A stretch of DNA of 64,000 bases from Herbiconiux sp. VKM Ac-1786. GTDB taxonomy: Bacteria > Actinomycetota > Actinomycetes > Actinomycetales > Microbacteriaceae. The notes beneath the pieces are model-generated. The model was not told the DNA's origin, ran no database searches, and saw only the letters and a list, made by a program, of their open reading frames with translations. The position numbers and the translations under genes are program-made. The stretch spans positions 806,001-870,000 of the forward strand of contig NZ_JADKSG010000001.1 of the NCBI RefSeq assembly GCF_015350805.1. The letters are read 5' to 3'. Positions 7,586 through 19,163 of this stretch are shown here, piece by piece. Position 1 is the first letter of the stretch; every line of letters begins with the position of its first letter.

Positions 7586-8632
7586 TCACAGCCCCGAGTA
7601 CGCGTGCAGACCCTTGAAGAACACGTTGACCACGCCGAAGTTGAACAGCACGGCCGAGAAGCCGACGATGGCGAGCCAGGCCGAGCGGGAGCCGCGCCAG
7701 CCGCGCGTGGCCCGGGCGTGGATGTAACCGGCGTAGATCACCCAGATGATGAAGGTCCAGACCTCCTTGGTGTCCCACCCCCAGTACCGGCCCCAGGCGC
7801 GCTCGGCCCAGATGGCGCCGGCGATGAGCGTGAAGGTCCAGAAGACGAAGCCGACGATGTTGACCCGGTAGGCCAGGCGCTCGAGGGTCTCGGCGTCGGG
7901 CAGGGTCTTGAGGAAGCGCAGGCGCAGCGTGGTGGCGAGGCGCGAGACCGAGTCGCCCTTGGTCTGCAGCAGCTGGATGACCGACAGCGCGCCGCCCAGG
8001 GCGAAGAACGCGGTGCCGAGGATGGCCACCAGCACGTGGATGACCAGCCACGCCGACTGCAGCGCGGGCGGCAGCGGGGCGACGCTGACGTAGTAGTTGA
8101 CGGCGCTGACACCGAGCAGGATCAGCACGAGGCCGGTGACGAAGGTGCCGAGGAAGCGCAGGTCTTCACGCAGCAGCACGACGAGGAAGACGGCGACGAT
8201 CAGCAGCGTTCCGGTGATCGAGAACTCGTACATGTTGGCCCACGGCACCCGCGAGGCCGCGACGCCGCGAAGGATGACGCCGGCGAGCTGCACGACGAAG
8301 GCGAGGATCGTGAACGAGACGCCGAGGCGCAGTGCGATCGAGCGCCGACCGGCGGCATCGACGCCGGCGAGCGACACCAGGGAGGAGTCGGGATCGGGGT
8401 CGGAAGAACCCCGCACGGGGCGGGCGGACGACGAGCCGCCGACGGTCGCCAACTCGGGCATGACCGTGGCGGACGCGGTCGACACGACGGCCGGCGTCGA
8501 GGCCCCGACGGCGGACTTCACCGTCGACGAGCGGCGAGCGAGATCGAGCGCGAACGCGATGAACGCGAGCGCGTACACGGCCATGGCCGAGTAGATGAGG
8601 ATGATCGAGATCTCGTCGAGGGTTTGCGTCAC
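7586..8632 (-). CDS. ccsB: System II cytochrome c biogenesis protein CcsB
   Basis: CcsB (CcsA/ResC family) forms, with ResB, the membrane haem exporter and ligase that attaches haem to apocytochromes c outside the membrane. The 348-aa product has an N-terminal helix, a disordered Ser/Ala-rich loop (about residues 37-90), then about seven further helices. The haem-handling, tryptophan-rich WGRYWGWDTKEVWTFIIW lies about at 265-282, with conserved histidines in LVIHVLVAILG and YIHARATRGW. It starts at GTG 8 nt after the resB stop and is the last gene of the leftward resA-ccdA-resB-ccsB operon. Confidence 0.95.
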   Translation of the reverse strand: MTQTLDEISIILIYSAMAVYALAFIAFALDLARRSSTVKSAVGASTPAVVSTASATVMPELATVGGSSSARPVRGSSDPDPDSSLVSLAGVDAAGRRSIALRLGVSFTILAFVVQLAGVILRGVAASRVPWANMYEFSITGTLLIVAVFLVVLLREDLRFLGTFVTGLVLILLGVSAVNYYVSVAPLPPALQSAWLVIHVLVAILGTAFFALGGALSVIQLLQTKGDSVSRLATTLRLRFLKTLPDAETLERLAYRVNIVGFVFWTFTLIAGAIWAERAWGRYWGWDTKEVWTFIIWVIYAGYIHARATRGWRGSRSAWLAIVGFSAVLFNFGVVNVFFKGLHAYSGL

Positions 8633-8641
8633 GGTAGAAGC

Positions 8642-10363
8642 CTAAGCCTTGGTATCGGGGGGTGTGCCGGGAGTCGGCGAGCCTGTGGACGGAGCTGTGT
8701 CCGCCGGAGCGCTGCCGGCGTGCTTGTCGGCCAGCGCCGCCACCGCCTCCATCAGCCGCGGGTCGTCCCCGCGCGCCAGTCCGGCGTACTCCACGTGCAC
8801 CGATCCGTCGGCCCGCGCGGTGGCCTTGACCCACAGCCGCCGCCGCGGGATGAACAGCGACGTCAGCAGCCCGGCGAGCACGAGCAGCGCGAACAGCAGC
8901 ACCCAGCCCTGGGTCGCGTCGTGGTGCACGTCGAAGGAGGCGAAGCGCTTGACGCCGTCGAGCGAGACGGTGCCGAGGCCGTTCGGCAGCTCGGCGGTGT
9001 CGCCGGGCTTCAGCTCGATCGAGTCGACGCCGGTGGCGCCGCCCGTGAGCTGGTTCATGGTGTCGGTGTCGAGCGAATAGACGGACGCCGGGACGCCGTC
9101 GTTCAATCCGAGGTCGCCGTCGTAGACGTTCAGCGTCAGCACCGGGTACTGCAGGTCGGGGAACGACGAGAAGTAGACGCCGGACTGCGCCTCGGACTGG
9201 GTCGGGTAGAAGAACCCGATCATGCCCACCTGGTCGGGCAGGCCATCCGGAACCTTCACCACACCGAGGGAGGTGAGGTTGGCGTCCTGCGGCAGGAACG
9301 GCACCGAGTCGGTGAAGACGACGTCGCCCGCCGGGTTCCGCACCGTGATCGTCGGCGCGTAGCCGTTGCCGAGCAGGTAGACGTCGGTGCCGCCGATCTT
9401 CAGCGGGTCGTTCACCTTGATGTCGGCGTCGGAGACGGAGCCGTCGGCGTCGGTGGTGGTGACGGCGGCCGTGTAGTCCAGCGGCTGGCCGAAGGCCTTG
9501 AGCGACTGCGTCTCGTAGGTGGCCGAGAACGAGTCGAGGGTGATCTGGTAGGGCGAGAGCGCCCCGTCGCTGAAGAAGCGACCCGGGTTGAACGAGTCGT
9601 AGGCGAGCAGGGTGTTCACGAAGGTCTGCCCCTCGACGACCACGCGCTGGCCCTGGTAGCCGAACCCGCCGCCGATGCCCACGGCCAGAAGGATGCCGAC
9701 GAGCGCCGAGTGGAACACCAGGTTGCCGGTCTCGCGCAGGTAGCCGCGCTCGGCCGACACCGAGGCGGTCTCGAGACCCGTGGCCCGGTCGACCCCGGTG
9801 AACACGACGGTGCGGTAGCGCTGGCGCTTCAGCAGCGCCCGCGCCGAGTCGACGACGGAGGCGGCCGAGGCACTCGAGGCGGTGGACGCCGGCACCTCCC
9901 GCGTCGTGAACCCCGCCAGCCGCGACAGCCGCGCCGGCGTGCGGGGCGGCTTCGCCCGCAGCGCGTCGAAGTGGTGCTTCGTGCGCGGGATGATGCAGCC
10001 GATCAGGGAGACGAACAGCAGCAGGTAGATCGACGAGAACCAGACCGAGGTGTAGACGTCGAAGGCCTGGATCTTGTCGAGCACCGGCGCGAGGTCGGGG
10101 TTGTCGACGAAGTACTGAGTGACGCCGTTCGGGTCGGCCGCGCGCTGGGGCACGAGCGATCCGGGCACCGCCGCGAGGGCGAGCAGCAGCAGCAGGAACA
10201 GCGCCGTGCGCATGCTCGTCAGCTGCCGCCAGAACCACCGCAGGTACCCGACGAAGCCCAGCTTGGGCAGGGCGACGTCGTCGGAGCCGGGCCCGGAGCC
10301 GGAGCCGAACGACGGCCGCCGCGCGGGGTCGGGAGAGTCGATGTGATCAGATGGACGGGACAA
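8642..10363 (-). CDS. resB: System II cytochrome c biogenesis protein ResB
   Basis: ResB (Ccs1), the partner of CcsB in haem delivery to apocytochromes. The 573-aa product has a first helix at LTSMRTALFLLLLLALAAVP, the conserved PGSLVPQRAADPNGVTQYF, a second helix at SSIYLLLFVSLIGCIIPRT, a third at NLVFHSALVGILLAVGIGGG, a large extracytoplasmic domain (about residues 220-460) and a final helix GWVLLFALLVLAGLLTSLF followed by a basic cytoplasmic tail. The start is TTG, located inside the last codons of ccdA (17-nt overlap), which implies translational coupling; no better start is visible. Confidence 0.93.
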   Translation of the reverse strand: MSRPSDHIDSPDPARRPSFGSGSGPGSDDVALPKLGFVGYLRWFWRQLTSMRTALFLLLLLALAAVPGSLVPQRAADPNGVTQYFVDNPDLAPVLDKIQAFDVYTSVWFSSIYLLLFVSLIGCIIPRTKHHFDALRAKPPRTPARLSRLAGFTTREVPASTASSASAASVVDSARALLKRQRYRTVVFTGVDRATGLETASVSAERGYLRETGNLVFHSALVGILLAVGIGGGFGYQGQRVVVEGQTFVNTLLAYDSFNPGRFFSDGALSPYQITLDSFSATYETQSLKAFGQPLDYTAAVTTTDADGSVSDADIKVNDPLKIGGTDVYLLGNGYAPTITVRNPAGDVVFTDSVPFLPQDANLTSLGVVKVPDGLPDQVGMIGFFYPTQSEAQSGVYFSSFPDLQYPVLTLNVYDGDLGLNDGVPASVYSLDTDTMNQLTGGATGVDSIELKPGDTAELPNGLGTVSLDGVKRFASFDVHHDATQGWVLLFALLVLAGLLTSLFIPRRRLWVKATARADGSVHVEYAGLARGDDPRLMEAVAALADKHAGSAPADTAPSTGSPTPGTPPDTKA

Positions 10364-11129
10364 AACCGGAGATCACCGCCTGCAGCTCGTAGATCCACAG
10401 CGACCAGAGCCCGGTCACCATCAGCAGGCCGATGACGACCAGCAGCACGCCGCCCACGATGTTGATTGTGCGGATATGCCGCTTGAGGAATGCGACCGAC
10501 CCGGTCACCCAGTTCAGCCCCAGCGCGACCAGCAGGAACGGCACGCCGAGGCCGATGCAGTAGAAGAAGCCGAGCAGCAGGCCGTTCCAGGCCGAGCCGC
10601 TGGTGAGGCTGAGCGCCTGGATGGCGCCGAGGGTCGGGCCTATGCACGGCGTCCAGCCGAGGCCGAACACGATACCGAGCAGCGGGGCCCCGGCGAGGCC
10701 GGTCGCCGGGCGGAAGGCGGGCTTCAGCGTGCGCTGCAGGAAGCTGAACTGGCCGATGAAGACGAGCCCGAGCGCGATCACGACGACACCCATGATGCGG
10801 GTGATCAGGTCCTGCCAGCGGAAGAGCCAGGTGCCGAGGGCACCGAACGCGGCCGAGTAGGCGAGGAAGACGAGCGAGAAGCCGAGCACGAAGAGCGAGA
10901 TGCCGAGGAGCATGCGCCGCCGGGCATCCTTCGCCGCTTTGCGCGCCTCTGCCTCGGAGGAGCCGGTGGAGGTGGGAATGCCCGCGATCCCGCTGACGTA
11001 GCCGAGGTACCCGGGCACGAGCGGCAGCACGCACGGCGACGCGAACGACACCAGCCCGGCGAGGAGCGCGATCGGGATGGCGAGCAGCAGCTGTCCGCTC
11101 AGGACGATCTCGGCGAAGGGATTGTTCAC
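10347..11129 (-). CDS. ccdA: Thiol-disulfide transmembrane transporter CcdA
   Basis: CcdA passes reducing equivalents from cytoplasmic thioredoxin across the membrane to the extracytoplasmic thioredoxin-like protein that keeps apocytochrome c cysteines reduced. The 260-aa, six-helix product carries the two redox cysteines in SFASPCVLPLVPGYLGYVSG (about residue 31) and GWTPCIGPTLGAIQAL (about 150). I chose GTG 11129, 1 nt after the stop of the upstream thioredoxin gene; the longer frame would read through that gene. It overlaps resB by 17 nt. Confidence 0.95.
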   Translation of the reverse strand: MNNPFAEIVLSGQLLLAIPIALLAGLVSFASPCVLPLVPGYLGYVSGIAGIPTSTGSSEAEARKAAKDARRRMLLGISLFVLGFSLVFLAYSAAFGALGTWLFRWQDLITRIMGVVVIALGLVFIGQFSFLQRTLKPAFRPATGLAGAPLLGIVFGLGWTPCIGPTLGAIQALSLTSGSAWNGLLLGFFYCIGLGVPFLLVALGLNWVTGSVAFLKRHIRTINIVGGVLLVVIGLLMVTGLWSLWIYELQAVISGFVPSI

Positions 11130-11130
11130 G

Positions 11131-11802
11131 TCAGCCGGCAGCCGGGGTGGGCGACGGGGACGAGGTCGCACCGGGCTCGGGCAACGTGCCGAGGCTCGTC
11201 TTGATCAGCGTGTCGAGGATGGCCGGCTCGCTCACACTGCCGAGGATGCGGGCCGCCACGCGGCCCTCGGTGTCGAGCACGAGCGTGGTCGGCACCGCGT
11301 TCGGGGCCACCGTTCCGGCGAACGCGTACTGCATCGCGCCGTCGGTGTCGATGATGGAGGGGTAGGTGACGCCGTAGTTCTCGGCGAAGGAGCGTGCGGT
11401 GGCCGCCTGGTCGCGCACGTTGACCCCGAGGAAGGAGGCGCCGGTGCCCGCGTACTCGGTATTCAGCTTCTCGAGGTCGGGTGCCTCGGCCCGGCACGGG
11501 GCGCAGCCGGCGTACCAGAAGTTCAGCACGAGCACCTGCCCGGCGTAGTCGGCCGAGCTGACGGGGTCGCCGTTCTCGTCGGTTCCCTCGAACGCGATGG
11601 GCTCGCCGCGATCGGCCTCGTTCACCTCGGTGACGGTGCCGTCGCCCGAGATGTAGCCCTTGCCGCTGCCCTCGAGGTACTGCTCGGCCAGGGGGTCGTT
11701 CGAGCATCCGGCCAGCAGCAGGGCGACCAGCGCCAGACCCGCGGCGACGCCGACGCGAGCACGCGAGCGGGACGAGCGGGATCGGGAAGACGTGACCGTC
11801 AT
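11131..11802 (-). CDS. resA: ResA-like thioredoxin lipoprotein of the cytochrome c maturation operon
   Basis: A 223-aa TlpA/ResA-family disulfide reductase predicted to act outside the membrane on the CXXCH motif of apocytochrome c. It has a signal peptide with a lipobox (ALVALLLAGC, Cys about residue 32), then a thioredoxin fold with the active site NFWYAGCAPCRAEAPDLEKL (CAPC), GVNVRDQAATARSF and the cis-proline region APNAVPTTLVLD. The C-terminal tail is Pro/Ser-rich. The ATG overlaps the stop of the upstream histidine phosphatase gene (ATGA). Position before ccdA-resB-ccsB supports the ResA role. Confidence 0.92.
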   Translation of the reverse strand: MTVTSSRSRSSRSRARVGVAAGLALVALLLAGCSNDPLAEQYLEGSGKGYISGDGTVTEVNEADRGEPIAFEGTDENGDPVSSADYAGQVLVLNFWYAGCAPCRAEAPDLEKLNTEYAGTGASFLGVNVRDQAATARSFAENYGVTYPSIIDTDGAMQYAFAGTVAPNAVPTTLVLDTEGRVAARILGSVSEPAILDTLIKTSLGTLPEPGATSSPSPTPAAG

Positions 11803-12455
11803 ACCGCCCCCACGTCGGTGGCCTCGGCCTGCAGCCCCGCGGCCGGGTCGCTGTAGCCGACCTCGACGAGCGTGCCGTCGCGCAGCTCGAAGCTCGTGAT
11901 GCTCGACAGGGAGCAGCGGCGTTTGCGGGGGTCGTGCGGGAGGGATTCGCCCACGATGGAGCGGTGCGCCATCCAGATGGGGAGCTGGTGGCTGACCATC
12001 ACGACGTCGCCCGCCTCGCCGGACGCCTCGGCGGCGGCGTGCGCGTCGGTCATCGCCGCGCGCATCCGCCCCGCTATCGAGGTGAAGTGCTCGCCCCAGG
12101 CCGGCAGCCACGGGTTCCAGAGGAAGCGCCACATGCGCGGATCGCGGAGTGCGCCGCCCTTGCCCTCCATGCGCCGGCCCTCGAAGGCGTTGGTGGGCTC
12201 GATGATGCGGTCTTCGATCGAGGGCTCGAGACCCAGGGCCTCGGCGATGGGGCGGCCGGATTCGCGCGCCCGCTGCAGAGGGGAGGTGTAGAGAGCGGCG
12301 ATCGGCCGGTCGCGCGCGACGATGTCGGCCGCGGCCGCCGCCGCCATGCGGTGGCCCAGTTCGGAGAGGCCGAAGCCCGGGATGCGGCCGTAGAGCACGC
12401 CGCTCGGGTTGAAGACTTCTCCGTGGCGGACGAGGTGGATCTGGCGGGCGGGCAC
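11799..12455 (-). CDS. Histidine phosphatase family protein
   Basis: A 218-aa member of the histidine phosphatase (phosphoglycerate mutase-like) superfamily. The phosphate pocket is IHLVRHGEVFNPSGVLYGR (RHG at about residues 10-12), with LYTSPLQRARESGRPIAEAL supplying the second arginine and VVMVSHQLPIWMAHR the second catalytic histidine. The substrate cannot be told from sequence; homologues often sit at the head of the resA-ccdA-resB-ccsB operon, and the gene overlaps resA by 4 nt. It starts with GTG 6 nt after a TAGACT -10 element, which probably drives the whole operon. Confidence 0.88.
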   Translation of the reverse strand: MPARQIHLVRHGEVFNPSGVLYGRIPGFGLSELGHRMAAAAAADIVARDRPIAALYTSPLQRARESGRPIAEALGLEPSIEDRIIEPTNAFEGRRMEGKGGALRDPRMWRFLWNPWLPAWGEHFTSIAGRMRAAMTDAHAAAEASGEAGDVVMVSHQLPIWMAHRSIVGESLPHDPRKRRCSLSSITSFELRDGTLVEVGYSDPAAGLQAEATDVGAV

Positions 12456-12461
12456 CCGACA

Positions 12462-12467
12462 AGTCTA
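12462..12467 (-). promoter_or_regulatory. -10 element of the cytochrome c maturation operon
   Basis: TAGACT on the minus strand, 6 nt before the GTG of the histidine phosphatase. The five genes that follow overlap or nearly abut, so this is the likely operon promoter. Confidence 0.5.
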
Positions 12468-12549
12468 CGAGCGCACCACCCGAGCATTCGCCGAGAACGA
12501 GGAGTCCGTCGATTGTGAAGGCACGCTACAAGAGACGTGTAGAACTATG

Positions 12550-12570
12550 AGATTGTGCTGAACAGTCTCA
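12550..12570. repeat. Inverted repeat upstream of the 37-aa peptide gene
   Basis: GAGATTGT and ACAGTCTC flank a 5-nt loop (one G-U pair). The hairpin lies 32 nt before the ATG at 12603, in the untranslated leader or promoter. It could be an operator or an mRNA structure. Confidence 0.55.
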
Positions 12571-12602
12571 CGGGGTGGAATAGAGGACAGAAAGGCTTAC
12601 TC

Positions 12603-12716
12603 ATGACTCTCATCACGCTCTCCGCATTCGCTCTCGTCTCCCTCGCCGGCATCGCCGCCACCGTCCGTGCCATCGGCATCGACGGCTACCACCGCGTGCC
12701 CACCCGCAAGGCCTGA
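12603..12716 (+). CDS. 37-aa single-helix membrane peptide
   Basis: A short ORF translating to one hydrophobic helix (LITLSAFALVSLAGIAATVR, residues 3-22) followed by the basic tail AIGIDGYHRVPTRKA. AGAAAGG lies 6-12 nt upstream as a ribosome binding site. The codon use is the same GC3-rich pattern as in neighbouring genes, and small proteins ending in a D-G-Y-x-R-x-P-T-R motif after one helix are familiar from actinobacterial genomes. The function is unknown. It stands alone between the divergent histidine phosphatase and aspS, about 145 bp from each. Confidence 0.72.
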   Translation: MTLITLSAFALVSLAGIAATVRAIGIDGYHRVPTRKA

Positions 12717-12848
12717 CGCAGCGATCCACCCCTAGACCCTGAGCAGCCGGGCGTGCAGTCCCGCCGCTCAGTCCGAGCCCACCGGCGTGCAGTCCGGTCC
12801 GCTCGGTCCTGCGCCGGCGCCGGCCCCCGTGCGCCGCGGCGGCGCAGG

Positions 12849-12854
12849 TAGACT
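12849..12854 (+). promoter_or_regulatory. -10 element of aspS (leaderless start)
   Basis: TAGACT ends 8 nt before the GTG start of aspS; no Shine-Dalgarno sequence is present. Confidence 0.5.
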
Positions 12855-12862
12855 TCTCTACC

Positions 12863-14191
12863 GTGACCGAACCCGTGAGCGCCTCCACCCGCACCCTCGT
12901 CAAGAACCTGTCCGCCCTCGATGACGGCCCGGTGACCGTCTCGGGCTGGGTCGACACCGTTCGCGATCAGAAGAAGGTGCAGTTCGTCGTCCTGCGCGAC
13001 GAATCCGGCGCCGTGCAGCTCGTGAACCCGCGCACCGACGACACCGCCGAGGTCGCCGAGACCATCTCCGGCTTGGCGCAGGGCTCCTTCATCACCGTCA
13101 CCGGTGAGCTGAAGCACGACGAGCGCGTGAAGCTCGGCGGCATCGAGGTCAAGCTCGCGAGCCTCGAGGTCGTCACCGCGGCCATCCCCGAGACGCCGAT
13201 CGCGGCCGACTCGGGCATCGACAAGCGCATGGACTGGCGTTTCCTCGACCTGCGCCGCCCCGAGCAGAACCTCGTCTTCCGCGTGCAGACCACGCTCGAG
13301 CACGCCTGGCGCACCTACTGGGTCGAGCATGACTTCATCGAGATCCACACCCCGAAGCTGATGGCCTCGGCGAGCGAGTCGCGCGCCGAGCTGTTCGAGG
13401 TCGAGTACTTCGAGACCAAGGCCTACCTGTCGCAGAGCCCGCAGTTCTTCAAGCAGATGGCCCAGCCCGCCGGCTTCGGCAAGGTCTTCGAGGTCGGGCC
13501 CGCGTTCCGCGCCGACCCCAGCTTCACCAGCCGCCACGCCACCGAGTTCACGAGCGTCGACGCCGAGATCTCCTGGATCGACTCGCACGAAGACGTCATG
13601 CAGCTGCACGAGGAGCTCATGGTCGCGGGCCTCCGCGCCGTGAAGGAGAAGCACGGCGAGGAGATCAAGGCCCTCTTCGACGTCGACATCGAGGTTCCGA
13701 CGCAGCCGTTCCCGCGCATCCCGCTCGCCGAGGCGAAGGAGATCGTGGCCTCACGCGGCTATGTCGTGCCCCGCGAGGACGACGACATGGACCCGGAGGG
13801 CGAGCGCCAGATCGCGGCCTACGTCAAGGAGACCTACGGCCACGACTTCGTCTTCCTCACCGACTATGCGGCGAGCATCCGGCCGTTCTACCACATGCGC
13901 AATGCGGGCGACGAGACGATCACCAACAGCTACGACCTCGTCTACAACGGCGTCGAGATCTCGACCGGTGCGCAGCGCGAGCACCGCGTCGAGGTGCTGA
14001 TCGAGCAGGCGAAGGAGAAGGGTCTCGACCCCGAGGAGCTCGGCTTCTACCTCGACTTCTTCCGTTACGGGGTGCCGCCGCACGGCGGATTCGGCATGGG
14101 CCTCTCGCGCGTGCTGATGCTGATGCTGCACCAGACGAACCTGCGCGAGGTCGTCTACCTGTTCCGCGGCCCGACGCGGCTCACGCCGTAG
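12863..14191 (+). CDS. aspS: Aspartate--tRNA(Asp/Asn) ligase, archaeal/eukaryotic-type
   Basis: A class II aminoacyl-tRNA synthetase of 442 aa. The N-terminal OB fold (about residues 15-105) binds the anticodon; the catalytic domain has motif 1 in the FIEIHTPKLMASASESRAE region, YLSQSPQFFKQMA, motif 2 FEVGPAFRADPSFTSRHATE and motif 3 GFGMGLSRVLMLML. Bacterial AspRS is about 590 aa because of a GAD insertion; that domain is missing here, so this is the short archaeal/eukaryotic type. Such enzymes in bacteria are often non-discriminating and also charge tRNA-Asn for the GatCAB route; whether this one is cannot be decided without checking for asnS and gatCAB elsewhere. The start is GTG. Confidence 0.95.
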   Translation: MTEPVSASTRTLVKNLSALDDGPVTVSGWVDTVRDQKKVQFVVLRDESGAVQLVNPRTDDTAEVAETISGLAQGSFITVTGELKHDERVKLGGIEVKLASLEVVTAAIPETPIAADSGIDKRMDWRFLDLRRPEQNLVFRVQTTLEHAWRTYWVEHDFIEIHTPKLMASASESRAELFEVEYFETKAYLSQSPQFFKQMAQPAGFGKVFEVGPAFRADPSFTSRHATEFTSVDAEISWIDSHEDVMQLHEELMVAGLRAVKEKHGEEIKALFDVDIEVPTQPFPRIPLAEAKEIVASRGYVVPREDDDMDPEGERQIAAYVKETYGHDFVFLTDYAASIRPFYHMRNAGDETITNSYDLVYNGVEISTGAQREHRVEVLIEQAKEKGLDPEELGFYLDFFRYGVPPHGGFGMGLSRVLMLMLHQTNLREVVYLFRGPTRLTP

Positions 14192-14224
14192 GGCGCTGCC
14201 CGGCGCGGCTCACGCCGTCGGGCG
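14171..14224. repeat. 25-bp direct repeat at the converging ends of aspS and the GNAT gene
   Basis: The 25 bases from 14171 recur from 14200 with two mismatches (shared core CGCGGCTCACGCCGT). The first copy contains the aspS stop, the second the GNAT stop, and the genes converge with only 18 bp between stops. Confidence 0.8.
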
Positions 14225-14767
14225 AGGCGCCGCGAGCGCGTAGCGCACGTGCGGCACGAGCGGCGAGCCCGCGGGCACCCGTGGGTTGTCGAAGTGCTCG
14301 ACCGGCTCCATGCCGAGCCGGCGCATCACGGCCTGCGAGCGCTCGTTGAGCACCGAGGTGACCGAGCTCACCTCGTCGAGCCCGAGCGTGTCGAAGGCGA
14401 AGCGGATGCTCGCCCGCGCCGCCTCGGTCGCATACCCCGCGCCCCAGAAGGCCCGCGCCAGCCGCCAGCCGACCTCGACCCCGCCGAACGCGTCGGGCAT
14501 CGGCGTGAGCCCGGTGAAGCCGAGGAACTCCCCCGACTCCGGCAGCTCGAGCGCCCAGAGCCCGTAGCCGTGCTCCTCGAACGAGGAGTCGGCCCGCGCC
14601 GCGAGGGCGTCGCTCTCGCCGCGCGTCAGTGGCCCCGGGAAGTAGCGCATCACCTCGGGATCGGCGTTCATCGCGGCGAACGGTGGCCGATCATCCGCTC
14701 GCCATCGACGGAGCAGCAGCCGTTCGGTGCGGACCTCGAAAGGCGTGGGCGGGGAACCCGCGCTCAC
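14210..14767 (-). CDS. GNAT family N-acetyltransferase (RimJ/RimL-like)
   Basis: A 185-aa acetyl-CoA-dependent N-acetyltransferase. It begins FEVRTERLLLRRWRADDRPP, the standard opening of the RimJ/RimL subgroup, and has the acetyl-CoA binding region VEVGWRLARAFWGAGYATEA with the R-x-x-x-G-x-G-Y-A pyrophosphate loop, then SSVTSVLNERSQAVMRRLGM. The substrate is unknown; relatives modify ribosomal-protein N-termini, antibiotics or small amines. GTG 14767 overlaps the stop of the upstream Dabb gene, so it is the third gene of a coupled glutaredoxin-Dabb-GNAT operon. Confidence 0.88.
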   Translation of the reverse strand: MSAGSPPTPFEVRTERLLLRRWRADDRPPFAAMNADPEVMRYFPGPLTRGESDALAARADSSFEEHGYGLWALELPESGEFLGFTGLTPMPDAFGGVEVGWRLARAFWGAGYATEAARASIRFAFDTLGLDEVSSVTSVLNERSQAVMRRLGMEPVEHFDNPRVPAGSPLVPHVRYALAAPRPTA

Positions 14768-15063
14768 AGCTCGAAGTCGACGGCCGCCCGCTGGGAGACG
14801 AGCGCCTTGATCTGCGGCACGACGGCCTGGTGCGACGGATGCACCTGGTACGCGTCGAGGTCGGCGAGCGTCTCGAAGTCGGCGACCAGCACGACGTCCC
14901 AGTTCGACTCGAAGTAGGCCATGTTCGGACCGACGGTGAGCGACGAGATCGACGGCACGAGCGGCGGCAGCGACGCCAGCAGCCGGGTGATCTCGGCGGC
15001 GGCCGCGGCGACCTCGGCGGGCTCGGTGGCGGCGACCTTCCAGGCGACGACGTGACGGATCAT
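14764..15063 (-). CDS. Dabb (stress-responsive alpha-beta barrel) family protein
   Basis: A 99-aa protein with the dimeric alpha/beta barrel signature: it begins IRHVVAWKV and ends with the conserved DVVLVADFETLADLDAYQVH and PSHQAVVPQIKALV. Related small barrels include stress proteins and cyclase- or monooxygenase-like enzymes, but no catalytic activity can be assigned. It overlaps the upstream glutaredoxin gene (ATGA) and the downstream GNAT gene (GTGA), so the three are translationally coupled. Confidence 0.88.
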   Translation of the reverse strand: MIRHVVAWKVAATEPAEVAAAAAEITRLLASLPPLVPSISSLTVGPNMAYFESNWDVVLVADFETLADLDAYQVHPSHQAVVPQIKALVSQRAAVDFEL

Positions 15064-15323
15064 GCGGAGGCCTCCAGGAGGGCGGTGCGGAGGCGGGCCG
15101 GCTCGACCCGCCAGATGGTGTGGACCCGGCCCTCGATCATCACGACCGGGATCTCCTCGGCGAACTCGTCCCTCAGCGCCGGGTTGTCGAGGATCGACAG
15201 CTCGGTCACCTCGACCTCGACCGCGGGGGCCAGCGAGTCGATGACCTCGCGCACCACACCGCGGGCGTCGTCGCAGAGATGACACCCCGGCTTGGCGATG
15301 AACGTGAGGGAGACGGCGGCCAC
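15060..15323 (-). CDS. Glutaredoxin family protein
   Basis: An 87-aa thioredoxin-fold protein with the redox motif AKPGCHLCDDARGVV (CHLC, residues 14-17) and the cis-proline segment FAEEIPVVMIEGRVHTIWRV. This is the DUF836/glutaredoxin-like group common in actinobacteria, which lack glutathione; a mycothiol-linked or thioredoxin-linked role is likely but not shown. The start is GTG, 6 nt after a TAGGCT -10 element, with no Shine-Dalgarno. It is the first gene of the three-gene operon. Confidence 0.88.
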   Translation of the reverse strand: MAAVSLTFIAKPGCHLCDDARGVVREVIDSLAPAVEVEVTELSILDNPALRDEFAEEIPVVMIEGRVHTIWRVEPARLRTALLEASA

Positions 15324-15329
15324 GCCCCC

Positions 15330-15335
15330 AGCCTA
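15330..15335 (-). promoter_or_regulatory. -10 element of the glutaredoxin-Dabb-GNAT operon
   Basis: TAGGCT on the minus strand with 6 nt before the glutaredoxin GTG. Confidence 0.5.
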
Positions 15336-15374
15336 GGCGTTCCGCCGTCTCCCCCGCGGGGCATATGCGTCCGA

Positions 15375-19045
<3,671 letters not shown>

Positions 19046-19163
19046 GGAACTCTCCTCGATAGAGAATCCCGGCTTCACGCGGTTGCCCTGACGCGGCTTC
19101 GGATTCGGTGTGTGTGTTCGGTTTCGGTGGGACGGATGGAACGGGTGGTGCGGGTCGTGCGGA

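Noticed and set aside
6434-10435. 1333-codon open frame on the plus strand
   Set aside because: It runs through menC out of frame and then antisense to ccsB and resB, both firmly identified. Long antisense frames are normal at this GC content.
19046-19163. Second RAT site before the PTS permease gene
   Set aside because: No match to the RAT pattern was found in this 118-bp gap; only simple GC/TG-rich sequence is present.
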